Notes: generated from the sequence alone by a model not told the origin. A stretch of 64,000 nucleotides of DNA from Acidobacteriota bacterium (GCA_019242475.1 JAFAVK010000023.1:1-64000); one strand, 5' to 3'. Shown: positions 34,298-43,753, counted from the stretch's first letter. A program made the numbers and translations.

Positions 34298-37200
34298 GTG
34301 GTTGGCAAGACGCTCCTCAACTACCGCATCACGGAGAAGCTCGGCGCGGGCGGGCAGGGGACGGTCTACAAGGCCGTGGACGAGCGGCTCGGCCGCACGG
34401 TCGTCATCAAAGTCCTCTCGCCCGAATTGACCGCGCGCGAGGTCAACCTCAAGCGCTTCGAGCGCGAGGCGCAGCTCGCCTCCTCCCTCGACCACCCGAA
34501 CATCTGCACCATCTACGGCCTGCACGAGTCGGACGGGCTGCACTTCATCGCGATGCAGTACATCGAGGGCAAGAACGTCCGCCAGCTCGTCAACGGCCGG
34601 CCCCTCTCCCTGGAGAGCGCGCTCTCCATCGGTTATCAGGTCGCCGACGCCCTGACGGCCGCGCACTCCAAGGGCATCATCCACCGCGACATCAAGGCCG
34701 GCAACGTGATGGTCACCGCGTCGGGGCTCGCCAAAGTTTTAGACTTCGGCCTCGCCAAGCTCCTCGACGAGAGCAAGCAGGGCGCGGACGTGCACCTCAC
34801 CGAACTCGGCGTCCCCTACGGCACGGCGACCTACGCCGCGCCCGAGCAGGCCGCGGGCAGGAAGGTCGATCACCGCGCCGACATCTTCTCGACCGGCGTC
34901 CTGCTCTACGAGATGCTCGCCGGCATCTGGCCCTTCAAGGGGCAGACGACCGTCGAGGTGCGCTACGCCGTCCTGCACGACACGCCCGAGCCCATCGAGG
35001 AGGTGCGCAAGGACGAGCCGCCGCCCTCCATCCAGAGGATTCTCGACCGCGCGCTCGCCAAGAAGCCCGAGGAGCGCTACCCGCTCGCCTCCGAGCTGCG
35101 CGACGACCTGCGCGCGGCGATGCGCGAGGTGGCATTGTCGCGCGGCGACACCGACCCGCAGACGAGCGGCGTGCCCTCCGAGATCGTCCCCTTCGCCGTC
35201 CGGCCGCGCCACGAGCCCGGCACGGGCGGCGGCTTCGGCGGAAGCCTCCGCCGCTGGTGGCGCGGCCTGACGGGCTCGGAGAAGCAGGCCACCTCGCTCC
35301 CGCCCGCGCGCCGGGGCGGCTCGACGCAGCCCGCCGGCGGCCTGACCACCTCCGGCGCCCCGCAGGCCCAGCAGCACGTCAGCCAGTTCGAGCTTGAGAA
35401 GTCAATCGCCATCCTCCCCTTCCGCAACCTCGCCAACGACCCCGAGGTCGGCTTCTACGAGTTCTCGCTCGCCGACGCGGTCATCACCGAGCTGGCGCGC
35501 AACCGCTCGCTCCTCGTCCGCCCCTCCTCGATGATCGTGAAGTACCAGGGCAAGGACGTTGACCCGCGCGAGGTCGGGAAAGAGCTGAACGTGAGCGCCA
35601 TCCTCTCGGCCAACTTCCTGCGCGCGGGCGGCACGCTCCGCGTCAACGCGCAGCTCGTCGATGTCGTCACCGGCGACATGCTCTGGAGCGACCGCATCGA
35701 CGCCACGGCCGACGACCTCATCGCCCTGCAAGACATGATCGCGCTCCGCATCGCCGAGGGGCTCAAGGTCGAGCCGCACCTCTCGCAGTCCGCGCCCGCC
35801 GCGCCCGCGACGACCAACGCCCAGGCTTACGAAGAGTACTTGAGGGGCCGCGCCGCCTTCGCCAAGTTCCTCTTCCACACGCTCGACCCCGAAGACTGCG
35901 ACGAGGCCGTCCAGCACTTCCAGAACGCCATCCGCCTCGACCACACCTTCGCGCTCGCGCACTCGGGCCTCGGCGCCTGCTTCGCCAACCGCGTGCTGAA
36001 GGGCTTGGGCGGCGGCGACGACTACGAGCTGGCCGAGAACGCCTTCAGCCGCGCGCTCGACCTCGACCCGAACCTCATCGAGGCGCGCATCCTGATGGTC
36101 TTCATCTACCTCTCGCGCGGCGAGAAGCGGAAGGCGCGCGCCGAGGTCGCCCGCCTCGCCAAGCAGGCGCCGAACGAGCCGGCCGTCTACTTCGTCAAGG
36201 GCGCGATCCACCGCCTCGACGGCGAGTACGACCGGGCGCTGCGCGCCTTCGGCAAGCTCGCGCGCCTCGACCCGGCCGCCCGCGTCGTCGCCGCCTACAA
36301 CCGCGCCCGCGTCTTCATGTACCAGCACCGCTTCGACGACGCGCTCTTAGAGTTGGAGCAGGGCGCGCGCGTCGAACCCCACCACCCTCTGATTCGGACG
36401 TTCCAGGCGGTCGTGCTCGGGCGCCGCGGCGACGTGGACGAGGCCGTGCGCGTGCTGCGCGAAGTCCTGGAAGAGCACCCGACGATGGACGGCATCCGCC
36501 CGCTCCTCGCGCAGCAGCTCATCAGTCAGGGCGACCTCGACGCGGCCCGCGAACAGCTCACCGACCGCGTGCGCGAGGCGGCCGACGCCGACCACGACAT
36601 CGCCTACTGGCTCGCCACCGCGCACGCCATGCTCGGCGAGCGCGACCAGGCGCTCCACTGGCTCGACCGCGCCATCGACCTCGGCAACGAGAACCGCACC
36701 TGGTTCGAGTCCGACCCGAAGTGGGAGTCGTTCCGCGAAGACCCGCGCTTCGTCGCCCTCATGCGCCGCATCGAGGCCGCGCAGCTCCAGGCGCAGCCGC
36801 GCGACATCAGCCAGACCGAGGCGGCCGAGGGCGGCAGCTCCGCGCACCCGGAGGCTTACGAGGAGTTCCTGCAAGGGCGCGACGCCTCCGGGCGCTTCAT
36901 CTACCACACGCTGGCGCGCGTCGATTCCGAGGAGGCCGTCGTCCACTTCAAGCGCGCCGTCGAGCTCGACCCCAACTTCGCGCTCGCGTGGTGCGCGCTG
37001 GGCGGCGCCTACGCCAACCGCGTCATCAAGGTCATCGGCGGCCCCGAGGACTACGAGCGCGCGGCCGAAGCCCTGGAGCGCGCGCTCGCGCTCAAGCCCG
37101 GCCTGCCCGAGGCGCGGATGCACCTGGTCTTCGTCGAGATGGGGCGGGGCAACAAGCCGCGCGCGCGCGACCTGGCCGAGAAGCTCGTACGCGAGTGCCC

Positions 37201-37843
37201 GACGGACGTGGGCGCGCAGTTCGCCTACGCCACGGTCGCGCGCCTCGACGGGCGCTACCAGGACGCGCTCGACGCCTACGGCCGCATGCTCAAGATCAAC
37301 CCGGCCGAGCGCGTCGTCGTCAGCTACAACCGCGCGCGCGTCTTCCTCTACCAGCACCGCCACGATGACGCGGAGGCGGAACTCAACCTCGGCGCGCAGA
37401 TGGAGCCCAACCACCCGTTCATCAGGTCGTTCAAGGCGATCATCTCGGCCTACCGCGGCGACCTCGAAGGCGCGATGCGGACGATGACCGAGGTCTTGCG
37501 CCGCAACCCCGACATGGACGGCGTCCGGCCCCTCTACGCGCAGTTCCTCATCCAGTGGAACGACCTCGAACGCGCGCGCGCCGAGCTGACCGAGGGCGCG
37601 TTGCGCGTCGCGCGCGCCAACTTCGACGTGGCCTTCTGGGTCGCCAGCGTCTACGCCATGCTCGACGAACGAGACCCCGCCTTCGAGTGGCTCGGACGCG
37701 CGATAGAGATCGGCAACGAGAACCGCCGCTGGTTCGAGTCCGACCCTCACTGGGAGCCCTTGCGCGAAGACCCGCGCTTCGCGGAGTTGATGGGCCGCAT
37801 CGGCGACACGGCCGTGCGCGCCGACGAAGCCCGACAGCAGTAG
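34298..37843 (+). CDS. Ser/Thr protein kinase with TolB-like domain and duplicated TPR module
   Basis: About 1181 residues from GTG 34298 (VGKTLLNYRITEKLG); the frame further upstream is translated repeat. The kinase domain covers residues 9-270: GAGGQG (16-21), K38, HRDIKAGN (129-136), DFG (149-151). After a linker, residues about 365-500 form a TolB-N/adenylate-cyclase-associated fold (SIAILPFRNLANDPEVGFY, VRPSSMIVKYQGKD, GDMLWSDRIDATADDLIALQ). Two TPR halves of about 340 residues follow, starting AYEEYLRGR (near 509) and AYEEFLQGR (near 852), and are clearly copies of each other. No membrane span is evident. A phosphatase gene follows, so reversible phosphorylation is likely. Confidence 0.93.
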   Translation: MVGKTLLNYRITEKLGAGGQGTVYKAVDERLGRTVVIKVLSPELTAREVNLKRFEREAQLASSLDHPNICTIYGLHESDGLHFIAMQYIEGKNVRQLVNGRPLSLESALSIGYQVADALTAAHSKGIIHRDIKAGNVMVTASGLAKVLDFGLAKLLDESKQGADVHLTELGVPYGTATYAAPEQAAGRKVDHRADIFSTGVLLYEMLAGIWPFKGQTTVEVRYAVLHDTPEPIEEVRKDEPPPSIQRILDRALAKKPEERYPLASELRDDLRAAMREVALSRGDTDPQTSGVPSEIVPFAVRPRHEPGTGGGFGGSLRRWWRGLTGSEKQATSLPPARRGGSTQPAGGLTTSGAPQAQQHVSQFELEKSIAILPFRNLANDPEVGFYEFSLADAVITELARNRSLLVRPSSMIVKYQGKDVDPREVGKELNVSAILSANFLRAGGTLRVNAQLVDVVTGDMLWSDRIDATADDLIALQDMIALRIAEGLKVEPHLSQSAPAAPATTNAQAYEEYLRGRAAFAKFLFHTLDPEDCDEAVQHFQNAIRLDHTFALAHSGLGACFANRVLKGLGGGDDYELAENAFSRALDLDPNLIEARILMVFIYLSRGEKRKARAEVARLAKQAPNEPAVYFVKGAIHRLDGEYDRALRAFGKLARLDPAARVVAAYNRARVFMYQHRFDDALLELEQGARVEPHHPLIRTFQAVVLGRRGDVDEAVRVLREVLEEHPTMDGIRPLLAQQLISQGDLDAAREQLTDRVREAADADHDIAYWLATAHAMLGERDQALHWLDRAIDLGNENRTWFESDPKWESFREDPRFVALMRRIEAAQLQAQPRDISQTEAAEGGSSAHPEAYEEFLQGRDASGRFIYHTLARVDSEEAVVHFKRAVELDPNFALAWCALGGAYANRVIKVIGGPEDYERAAEALERALALKPGLPEARMHLVFVEMGRGNKPRARDLAEKLVRECPTDVGAQFAYATVARLDGRYQDALDAYGRMLKINPAERVVVSYNRARVFLYQHRHDDAEAELNLGAQMEPNHPFIRSFKAIISAYRGDLEGAMRTMTEVLRRNPDMDGVRPLYAQFLIQWNDLERARAELTEGALRVARANFDVAFWVASVYAMLDERDPAFEWLGRAIEIGNENRRWFESDPHWEPLREDPRFAELMGRIGDTAVRADEARQQ

Positions 37844-37847
37844 CAAG

Positions 37848-37946
37848 GTGACAGGGAGAAGGGGAGAGGGGGTGACGGGGAGACAGAATCCACGTTAGTA
37901 AACGTCCCCCCGTCACCCTGTCCCATCGTCACCCCGTCTCATCTCT
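37848..37946. repeat. heptamer inverted repeat, ggggaga family, copy 1
   Basis: G-rich words (ggtgaca ggggaga type) on the left and their complements (gtcaccc cgtctca type) on the right flank a short core. It fills the gap between the kinase and phosphatase genes. The second copy is at 47041-47160. Confidence 0.8.
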
Positions 37947-37956
37947 CCCGCGGAAG

Positions 37957-38757
37957 ATGCCCGTGAGCACCTTCGTCGTCGGCGACGTTCACGGTCGCCG
38001 CAAGCAGTTGTCCCACCTGCTCTCTCTTCTCCCGCGCGAGGCGGGACGGGACACGCTCGTCCTGCTCGGCGACCTCATCGACCGCGGCGAGGACATCGTC
38101 GGCACGGTCTCGGATGTCGTAGAGCTACAACAGTCTGCGCCCGCGGGCTCCGTCGTCACCCTGCGCGGCAACCACGAGCAGATGCTCCTCGACTTCCTCG
38201 ACGAGGGCGCGCCGCTCTGGCTCCACCCGGCCGTCGGCGGCCAGCACACCTTCGGCCAGTACACCGGCTACAAGCTCAGCGAGGAGCTGCGCGCGTGGTG
38301 GGAGGAGGCGCAGCGCCGCCTCATCGACGCCATGCCGCCGGAGCACCTCTCCTTCCTGCGCGCGACGGCGCTCTTCCACGAGGACGAGCACGCGCTCTAC
38401 GTCCACGCCGGGCTTGACGGCGAGAAGCACCCCGTCGAGACCGACGCGCGCCACCTCCTCTGGTCGCGCGACCCGGACTTCTACAAACACTACTACGGCA
38501 AGCCCTGCGTCTTCGGCCACACGCCGACGCCCCTGCTGCCTCTGCTCGGCCGCATCGGCCGCCACGGCATCTACGTCTCGCACAGCGCCATCGGCATCGA
38601 CACCGGCTACGACCCGACCTGCGCGCTGACCTGCCTCCAACTCCCCGAGTTCAACCTCTACCAGACCTTCGCCGACGGCCGCGCCGCACACTTCCGCATG
38701 ACCAACTTCCTCCCCGAGCCCTTCCGCAAGTCCCAGCGCAACGGCCACCCGGCCTGA
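37957..38757 (+). CDS. PPP-type metallophosphoesterase, Ser/Thr protein phosphatase-like
   Basis: 266 residues with the metal-binding motifs of the PPP superfamily: GDVHGR (about 8-13), GDLIDRGED (near 41), RGNHEQM (near 73), then [10 protein letters not shown] and VFGHTPTP. Two metal ions in the active site hydrolyse phosphoesters; close relatives act on phosphoproteins or diadenosine polyphosphates. Placed about 110 bases after a Ser/Thr kinase, it is a candidate antagonist of that kinase. It is cytosolic, with no signal peptide. Confidence 0.9.
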   Translation: MPVSTFVVGDVHGRRKQLSHLLSLLPREAGRDTLVLLGDLIDRGEDIVGTVSDVVELQQSAPAGSVVTLRGNHEQMLLDFLDEGAPLWLHPAVGGQHTFGQYTGYKLSEELRAWWEEAQRRLIDAMPPEHLSFLRATALFHEDEHALYVHAGLDGEKHPVETDARHLLWSRDPDFYKHYYGKPCVFGHTPTPLLPLLGRIGRHGIYVSHSAIGIDTGYDPTCALTCLQLPEFNLYQTFADGRAAHFRMTNFLPEPFRKSQRNGHPA

Positions 38758-38797
38758 TATACTGCACGCCGACATTCATCCACGGAGGATTCGATTG

Positions 38798-39265
38798 ATG
38801 CTCAAGGAAGGCGAAGCCGCGCCCGACTTCGAGGCGCGCGACGCGGAGGGTGGCGCCGTCCGTCTCTCAGACCTGCGCGGCCGCAAGGTCGTGCTCTATT
38901 TTTATCCGAAGGACGACACGCCCGGCTGCACGAAGGAGGCTTGCTCCTTCCGCGACTCGTTCGCCGAGTTCGGGCGCCGCGGCATCGAGGTGCTCGGCGT
39001 CTCGACCGACGACGAGAAGTCGCACCGCAAGTTTGCAGAGAAGTACGGCCTACCCTTCCGGCTCCTCGCCGACACAGACCACCGCGTCGCAGACCTCTAC
39101 GGCGTCTACGGCGAGAAGCAGTTCATGGGGCGCAAGTACATGGGCGTCGCCCGCAAGACCTTCCTCATCGACGAGGAGGGGCGCCTGCGCAAGGTCTTCG
39201 ACAAGGTCAAGGTTGAAGAGCACGCCGACGAGGTGCTGCAAGCCTTCGGCGAGCCCGGCGACTGA
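38798..39265 (+). CDS. bcp: thioredoxin-dependent peroxiredoxin, Bcp/PrxQ type
   Basis: 155 residues from ATG 38798, with GGAGG 9 bases upstream. The peroxidatic cysteine is in [19 protein letters not shown], where the TPGCTKEAC motif also gives the typical Bcp resolving cysteine five residues later. The rest fits the AhpC/TSA fold ([30 protein letters not shown]). It reduces hydroperoxides at the expense of thioredoxin in the cytosol. It is followed 16 bases later by a methyltransferase gene. Confidence 0.95.
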   Translation: MLKEGEAAPDFEARDAEGGAVRLSDLRGRKVVLYFYPKDDTPGCTKEACSFRDSFAEFGRRGIEVLGVSTDDEKSHRKFAEKYGLPFRLLADTDHRVADLYGVYGEKQFMGRKYMGVARKTFLIDEEGRLRKVFDKVKVEEHADEVLQAFGEPGD

Positions 39266-39281
39266 CGACACGAACACTCTC

Positions 39282-40073
39282 ATGGACGAAGTGGCCGAGT
39301 ACAACGTTGAGCGCTGGCGCGCGCTGGCAGAGGGCGGCGCGCTCTACACGCGCCCTCTGCTCGACCTCGACGCCGAGAAGGCGCGCGCGCGGCTCGACCC
39401 CGTCGGCTGGCTCGGCGAGCTCGAAGGCCGCCGCGTGCTCTGCCTCGCGGGCGGCGGCGGGCGCGAGTCGGCGTGCTTCTCGCTCCTCGGCGCGCAGGTG
39501 ACCGTCTTCGACCTCTCCCCCGAACAGCTCGCACGCGACCGCCTCGCCGCCGCGCACTACGGCAAAGAGGTCGAGACGGTGCGCGGCGACATGCGCGACC
39601 TCTCGGCGCTCCGCGGCGCCGCCTTCGACCTGGTCTGGCACGCTTACTCGATCAACTTCGTGCCCGACGCGCGCGCCGTCTTCGGAGAGGTCGCGCGCGT
39701 CGTACGGCCGGGCGGGCTCTACCGCTTCATGTGCGCGAACCCTTTCGCCCTGGGCGCGTCGCCGAGGGACTGGGACGGGCGCGGCTACGCGCTCTCGCAC
39801 ACGTATGCGGAGGGCGAAGTGGTGACGAACGTTGACGAGCGCTGGGTCTACGAGCGCGAGCCGCGCGAACCGGCGCCGCCCTCGCGCGAGTACCGGCACG
39901 GCCTCGGCACACTCCTCGACGGGCTCGCCGGACAAGGCTTCCGCCTCCTGCGCGCGACCGAGGACGTGAGCACGTACCCCGACACTTCGGCCGAGCCCGG
40001 CACGTGGCTGCACTTCGTCTCCGTCGTGCGCCCCTGGCTCGCCTTCCTCTCGACTTACGATCCGGCCGCCTGA
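39282..40073 (+). CDS. class I SAM-dependent methyltransferase
   Basis: 263 residues from ATG 39282 (MDEVAEYNVERWRALAEGGA). Motif I is VLCLAGGGGRESACFSLLGA (about 50-69), followed by VTVFDLSPEQL, GDMRDL and FDLVWHAYSINFVPD, with a post-motif III of RVVRPGGLYRFM. The substrate is unknown. There is no ribosome site at the start, but the 16-base gap suggests coupling with the peroxiredoxin gene. A frame that overlaps bcp was rejected. Confidence 0.85.
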   Translation: MDEVAEYNVERWRALAEGGALYTRPLLDLDAEKARARLDPVGWLGELEGRRVLCLAGGGGRESACFSLLGAQVTVFDLSPEQLARDRLAAAHYGKEVETVRGDMRDLSALRGAAFDLVWHAYSINFVPDARAVFGEVARVVRPGGLYRFMCANPFALGASPRDWDGRGYALSHTYAEGEVVTNVDERWVYEREPREPAPPSREYRHGLGTLLDGLAGQGFRLLRATEDVSTYPDTSAEPGTWLHFVSVVRPWLAFLSTYDPAA

Positions 40074-40109
40074 CGCGGCCTCCCGCCGTGAACCCCTTAA
40101 AAATTTCTC

Positions 40110-40158
40110 TTGACCACTCTACGACAAAAGTAGTAGATTCAACCTCAAGCGTAGTAGA
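40110..40158 (+). promoter_or_regulatory. promoter and BlaI-type operator of the blaI-M56 operon
   Basis: TTGACC at 40110-40115 and TAGATT at 40134-40139 lie about 18 bases apart. An inverted CTAC (40119-40122) faces GTAGTAGA (40130-40137), and a second GTAGTAGA follows at 40151-40158, exactly 21 bases on. BlaI/MecI repressors bind TACTACA-like dyads, so these boxes are probably autoregulatory. Confidence 0.65.
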
Positions 40159-40181
40159 GGCGATTTTCGGCGGAGGCGGAC

Positions 40182-40658
40182 GTGAGAAAAGAGTCGGACG
40201 TTAAACTGACGAAGTTCGAGCTGGAGGTGATGGCCGCGCTGTGGGAGCTGGGGAGCGCGTCCGTGCGCGAGGTGCAGGAGCGCCTGCCGGAGAGGCGGCG
40301 ACCCGCCTACACGACCGTGCAGACCATCGTCTACCGGCTCGAAGAGAAGGGCGCGGTGCGGCGCGTGAAGAAGGTCGGCAACGCGCACGTCTTCGAGCCC
40401 GTGGTCACGCGGCGGGCGACCGTCCGGCGGCTGTTCGACGAGCTGCTCGGCTTCTTCGGCGGCTCGCCGCGCACGCTGATGGCGCAGCTCGTCGAGGGCG
40501 GCCACCTCACGCTCGAAGACCTGCGCGAGGCCGAGGAGATGTTCGAACGGCTTGAGTCCGGGCGCGGGGCGGCCGTTGAAAGTGATGCGGTCGAAAGTCG
40601 GGAGAGTCGTTCGAAGGCGGCGGGTCGGAAGGCCGTCGGCAAAGGGAGGCGGCGATGA
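40182..40658 (+). CDS. BlaI/MecI/CopY family transcriptional repressor
   Basis: 158 residues from GTG 40182, with GGAGGCGGA about 8 bases upstream. The winged-helix domain is LTKFELEVMAALWELGSASVREVQERL (9-35) with recognition segment RPAYTTVQTIVYRLEEKGAV. The C-terminal helices (VRRLFDELLGFFGGSP) dimerise, and a low-complexity tail of about 30 residues follows. In this family the partner M56 protease cleaves or triggers removal of the repressor. The adjacent M56 gene overlaps by 4 bases, matching that arrangement. Confidence 0.92.
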   Translation: MRKESDVKLTKFELEVMAALWELGSASVREVQERLPERRRPAYTTVQTIVYRLEEKGAVRRVKKVGNAHVFEPVVTRRATVRRLFDELLGFFGGSPRTLMAQLVEGGHLTLEDLREAEEMFERLESGRGAAVESDAVESRESRSKAAGRKAVGKGRRR

Positions 40659-42637
40659 ACGCTCTACACGAAACATTCGCACGCGCGTCCGAGTGGCTGT
40701 GGCCGGCGGTCGCCAACCACATGTGGCAGGCGACCCTCTTCGCGGCGGTCGTCCTCTGCGCGGCCCTTTTGCTACAACGCGCGGCGCCGGCGCGCGTGCG
40801 GTTCGCTTTGTGGCTCGCCGCGGCTTTGAAGTTCGCTCTGCCCGCGGCGCTCTTCGCGCTGCTCGGCGGGGCTTTGGACTTGAGGAACATCCTGCCGACG
40901 TCCGAAGGCGCGGCGCCGCCGCTCGTCTTGAAGATCGCGGAGCCGGTTCAGCTTCAGTCCGCCGCGGCGGAACTCTCCGTGCACGTGTCCGGCGCGCGCG
41001 GCCATTCGGAAATCTTCTGCGCGTTGACGCTCGCGTGGGCGGCGGGGGCGTGCGTGCTCTTCGTCGTGTGGCTCGTGCGCAGGCGCGAGTTCGTGCGTTC
41101 GGTGCGCGGCGGCCTGGAAGCCTGGTCGGGGCGCGAGTTCGAGGCGCTCGGGCGTGCGCGGGCGCGGCTCGGGCTCAAGGGGGAAGTGCTGCTCGTGCTC
41201 TCGGAGGAGGGGACGGAGCCGGGCGTGTGGCGCACGCGGCGGCCGGTGCTTGTGCTGCCCCGCGGCGTGGCGGCGCAGTTGGACGAAGAGGAGTTGGAGA
41301 CGGTTCTGCTCCACGAGCTGGCGCACGTCGAGCGGCGCGACAACCTGTGGGGCAACTTCCAGACGGCGCTCGAATGCGTCTTCTGGTTCAACCCGGCGGT
41401 GTGGCTCGTCGGACGCAGGCTGCTCGCCGAGCGCGAGCGCGCGTGCGACGAGCGCGTGCTCGAAGCGGGCGGCGCGCGTGGGGCGTACGCGGCGGGCATC
41501 CTGAAGGTCGTGCGCTTCTGCTCGGGCTGGCGCGTGGCCGGCGTCGCGGGCGCGGCCTCGGGCTCAAACCTTCGAAGGAGGATCGAGATGATTATGCGTG
41601 GCGAGGGGGGCGCGCGGCGTGTGCGCGCGTGGCACCGCGCGGTGGTTGCGGGGGCGGGGACGGCGGCGCTCCTGCTGACGCTGGGCGCGGGGTTATTCGG
41701 CGGGGCGCGTGCGCGTGCGCTGTTGATGGAAGGCGTCGAGGGCGGGCCGCAGCAGGCGCCGGGCGGGCGCGTCACGTCCGTCGAGCTGCGCGGCGAAGAG
41801 CGGGGGCCGGCGGTGCAGGAGGTCGAGCGTTTGCCGGAGGTGTCGGTCTTCTTCGAGCACACGGCCGGCGCGCCCGTCGCCATCACCGAGGCGACGATGC
41901 GACAGGTCACGCGCGAACAGTTGCGCCGCGCCGACGAACAGTTCCGCGCGAACGCGTCCGACGAAGAGGGGGACCCGTTCTACATCACGATGCCGGCGTT
42001 CACGCTTGCGAACGTGTCGGGCAAGGCCGTGCGCGAGGTCGGGTTGGGTTTCAAGACCGCCGGAGGCACGAACGCCACCGCGAGCTACGTCATCGCTTTG
42101 AAACCAGGCGAGTCGCAGACCCTCCGCTCCAACTGGCGCGGCCGCGCCGTCGTTCTCCCGGGCACGCTCTCGGACGTGAAGCTGCGCGTCGTCTGGGTGA
42201 CGTTCGCCGACGGGACGCAGTGGGGCGAACGCGCACGGCCGCCGCACCCGCCCTCGCCGCCCCCGCCGCCCGACGCGCCCGACGCGCCTGACGTAGCGCC
42301 GCGGGTCTTTGTGGGCGGCGGTTCCGGAGCGGGCGTCGGCGTCGGTGTCGGCGCGGGCACGGGGAAGGGCGTGGCGCTCGGCGGGCAAGAGCTTTACGCG
42401 CCGGAGCCGGAGTACCCGCCCGTCGCGAAGGCCGCGGGCGCGGAAGGCACGGTCAGGGTGAGGATCACCGTGGACGAGGAGGGGAACGTCGTCGCGGCCG
42501 AGGCCGTCTCGGGCCACCCACTGCTCCGGTCGGCGGCCGTGGACGCGGCACGCGCCGCCAAGTTCAAGCCGACGGTCGTGGACGGCCGGCCGGTCAAAGT
42601 CAAAGGCGTCATCTCCTACGAGTTCAAGCTTAAGTAA
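40655..42637 (+). CDS. BlaR1-like M56 membrane metallopeptidase with C-terminal TonB domain
   Basis: 660 residues. The N-terminal 340 residues have several spans (MWQATLFAAVVLCAALLL, RFALWLAAALKFALPAALFALL, SEIFCALTLAWAAGACVLFVV) and the zinc motif HELAHVERRD (about 219-228), followed by ERACDERVL. A last span (AVVAGAGTAALLLTLGAGLF) leads to a region about 180 residues long resembling periplasmic sensing material, then a proline-rich linker (PPHPPSPPPPPDAPDAPD). The end (about 575-660) is a TonB C-terminal domain: EPEYPPVAKAAGAEGTVRVR. It is coupled to the BlaI-type repressor by ATGA overlap. The inducing signal is unknown; beta-lactam binding is not indicated because no penicillin-binding domain is seen. 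Confidence 0.9.
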   Translation: MNALHETFARASEWLWPAVANHMWQATLFAAVVLCAALLLQRAAPARVRFALWLAAALKFALPAALFALLGGALDLRNILPTSEGAAPPLVLKIAEPVQLQSAAAELSVHVSGARGHSEIFCALTLAWAAGACVLFVVWLVRRREFVRSVRGGLEAWSGREFEALGRARARLGLKGEVLLVLSEEGTEPGVWRTRRPVLVLPRGVAAQLDEEELETVLLHELAHVERRDNLWGNFQTALECVFWFNPAVWLVGRRLLAERERACDERVLEAGGARGAYAAGILKVVRFCSGWRVAGVAGAASGSNLRRRIEMIMRGEGGARRVRAWHRAVVAGAGTAALLLTLGAGLFGGARARALLMEGVEGGPQQAPGGRVTSVELRGEERGPAVQEVERLPEVSVFFEHTAGAPVAITEATMRQVTREQLRRADEQFRANASDEEGDPFYITMPAFTLANVSGKAVREVGLGFKTAGGTNATASYVIALKPGESQTLRSNWRGRAVVLPGTLSDVKLRVVWVTFADGTQWGERARPPHPPSPPPPPDAPDAPDVAPRVFVGGGSGAGVGVGVGAGTGKGVALGGQELYAPEPEYPPVAKAAGAEGTVRVRITVDEEGNVVAAEAVSGHPLLRSAAVDAARAAKFKPTVVDGRPVKVKGVISYEFKLK

Positions 42638-42662
42638 GTCGGGCCGGCACTGTAGGCAAGTA

Positions 42663-42715
42663 AACACAGAGACACAGCCCGTTGACATTAAGTCAACGGG
42701 CTGTGTCTCTGTGTT
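42663..42715 (+). terminator. 24-bp perfect hairpin after the M56 gene
   Basis: The arms 42663-42686 and 42692-42715 are exact complements around a 5-base loop. Their outer parts read as acagaga words. The 3' side is AAATT, so the T tract is weak. It separates the M56 gene from the next plus-strand gene. Confidence 0.8.
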
Positions 42716-42755
42716 AAATTCTCACCCAACCCGACGCAAGGTAGAATATAGCGCC

Positions 42756-43163
42756 ATGTCCACGCACCGAATCATGCTGCGCTCGCGCGAGCGCGAAGAC
42801 CTGGTCGAGTTCACCGGGGAGGTGGGCGAGGTCGTGCGCGAATCCGGTCTGAGCGAGGGCGTCTGCGTGCTCTTCGTGCGCCACACGACCGCCGGCCTCA
42901 CGGTCAACGAGAACGCCGACCCGGACGTAGCCTCCGACATGCTCCACTGCCTGCGCACGCTCATCCCGCAGCACGGCATGGGCTTCAAGCACGGCGAGCA
43001 GAACTCCGACGCGCACATCAAAGCCTCGCTCGTCGGCCCCTCGGTCACCGTCCCCTTCGCCGACGGCCGGCTCCTCCTCGGCCGCTGGCAGGGAATCTTC
43101 CTCTGCGAGTTCGACGGCCCGCGCCGCCGCGAAGTGGTCTTGACGATAGTAGCCGGCGCTTAG
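42756..43163 (+). CDS. YjbQ family (UPF0047) protein
   Basis: 135 residues from ATG 42756 (MSTHRIMLRSREREDLVEFT). The family core is complete: VCVLFVRHTTAGLTVNENADPDVASDMLHCL (in pieces), HGEQNSDAHIKASLVGPSV and LGRWQGIFLCEFDGPRRREV, containing the conserved HTTA, E/D and H-N residues that bind metal. YjbQ proteins have weak thiamine-phosphate synthase-like activity, and the true role is open. It is convergent with the cobalamin adenosyltransferase gene, with 11 bases between stops. Confidence 0.92.
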   Translation: MSTHRIMLRSREREDLVEFTGEVGEVVRESGLSEGVCVLFVRHTTAGLTVNENADPDVASDMLHCLRTLIPQHGMGFKHGEQNSDAHIKASLVGPSVTVPFADGRLLLGRWQGIFLCEFDGPRRREVVLTIVAGA

Positions 43164-43174
43164 CCTTCGCGGCG

Positions 43175-43753
43175 TTACCACGCGCGCGACCAGCGCGGGC
43201 CTTGGTGTTCGCCGTCGCGGAGGCGCGTGTCGAGGCCGGCGCGCAGTTCGAGCAGGCGGCCGAGGAGCCAGAGGAGGTCGGAGAGTCGGTTGAGGTAGGG
43301 GACGACGTGCGGGTTGATGTCGGCGCCGGTCTCGCCGAGCCGGACGACACAGCGCTCGGCGCGGCGGCAGACGGTGCGGGCCACGTCGTAGGCGGCGGCC
43401 GCGGCGTGGTCGCCGGGCAGAGACCAGTCGGAGAGGATGCCCTCGGTCGCCTCGATGCGGGTGACGTGCGCGGTGAGCGCCTCGACCATCTCGGGCGTGA
43501 CGTAGGTCGTCGGAGACTCCTGGCCGCCCGCGGGGCTGGCGATGGCGCCCGCGACCGTGAACAGCTCGCGCTGAATCGACTTCGTCAGCTCGCGCACCTC
43601 CGCGTCCTCGCAGACCGCGCGGGCGAAGCCCATCGCGGCCCCCAGCTCGTCCACCGTCCCGTACGCCTCCACGCGCACGTCCGCCTTCGACACGCGCCCC
43701 CCGCCGATCAACCCCGTGTCGCCCCCGTCGCCGTGCTTCGTCGCGATGCTCAT
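43175..43753 (-). CDS. PduO-type cob(I)alamin adenosyltransferase
   Basis: 192 residues from ATG 43753, with AAGGAG about 8 bases upstream. ATKHGDGGDTGLIGGGRVSKAD (4-25) is the ATP-binding N-terminus; YGTVDELGAAMGFA, RRAERCVVRL and PYLNRLSDLLWLLGRL give the five-helix core with the conserved RLSD. It adenosylates cob(I)alamin to adenosylcobalamin, the coenzyme form. It is the last gene of the B12 uptake operon, directly after BtuC (18 bases), which makes biological sense: imported vitamin is converted at once. Confidence 0.95.
   Translation of the reverse strand: MSIATKHGDGGDTGLIGGGRVSKADVRVEAYGTVDELGAAMGFARAVCEDAEVRELTKSIQRELFTVAGAIASPAGGQESPTTYVTPEMVEALTAHVTRIEATEGILSDWSLPGDHAAAAAYDVARTVCRRAERCVVRLGETGADINPHVVPYLNRLSDLLWLLGRLLELRAGLDTRLRDGEHQGPRWSRAW

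Noticed and set aside
42742..42760. Leaderless promoter for the YjbQ gene (TAGAAT close to the ATG)
   Set aside because: No -35 box at suitable spacing could be found, so it is too weak to list.
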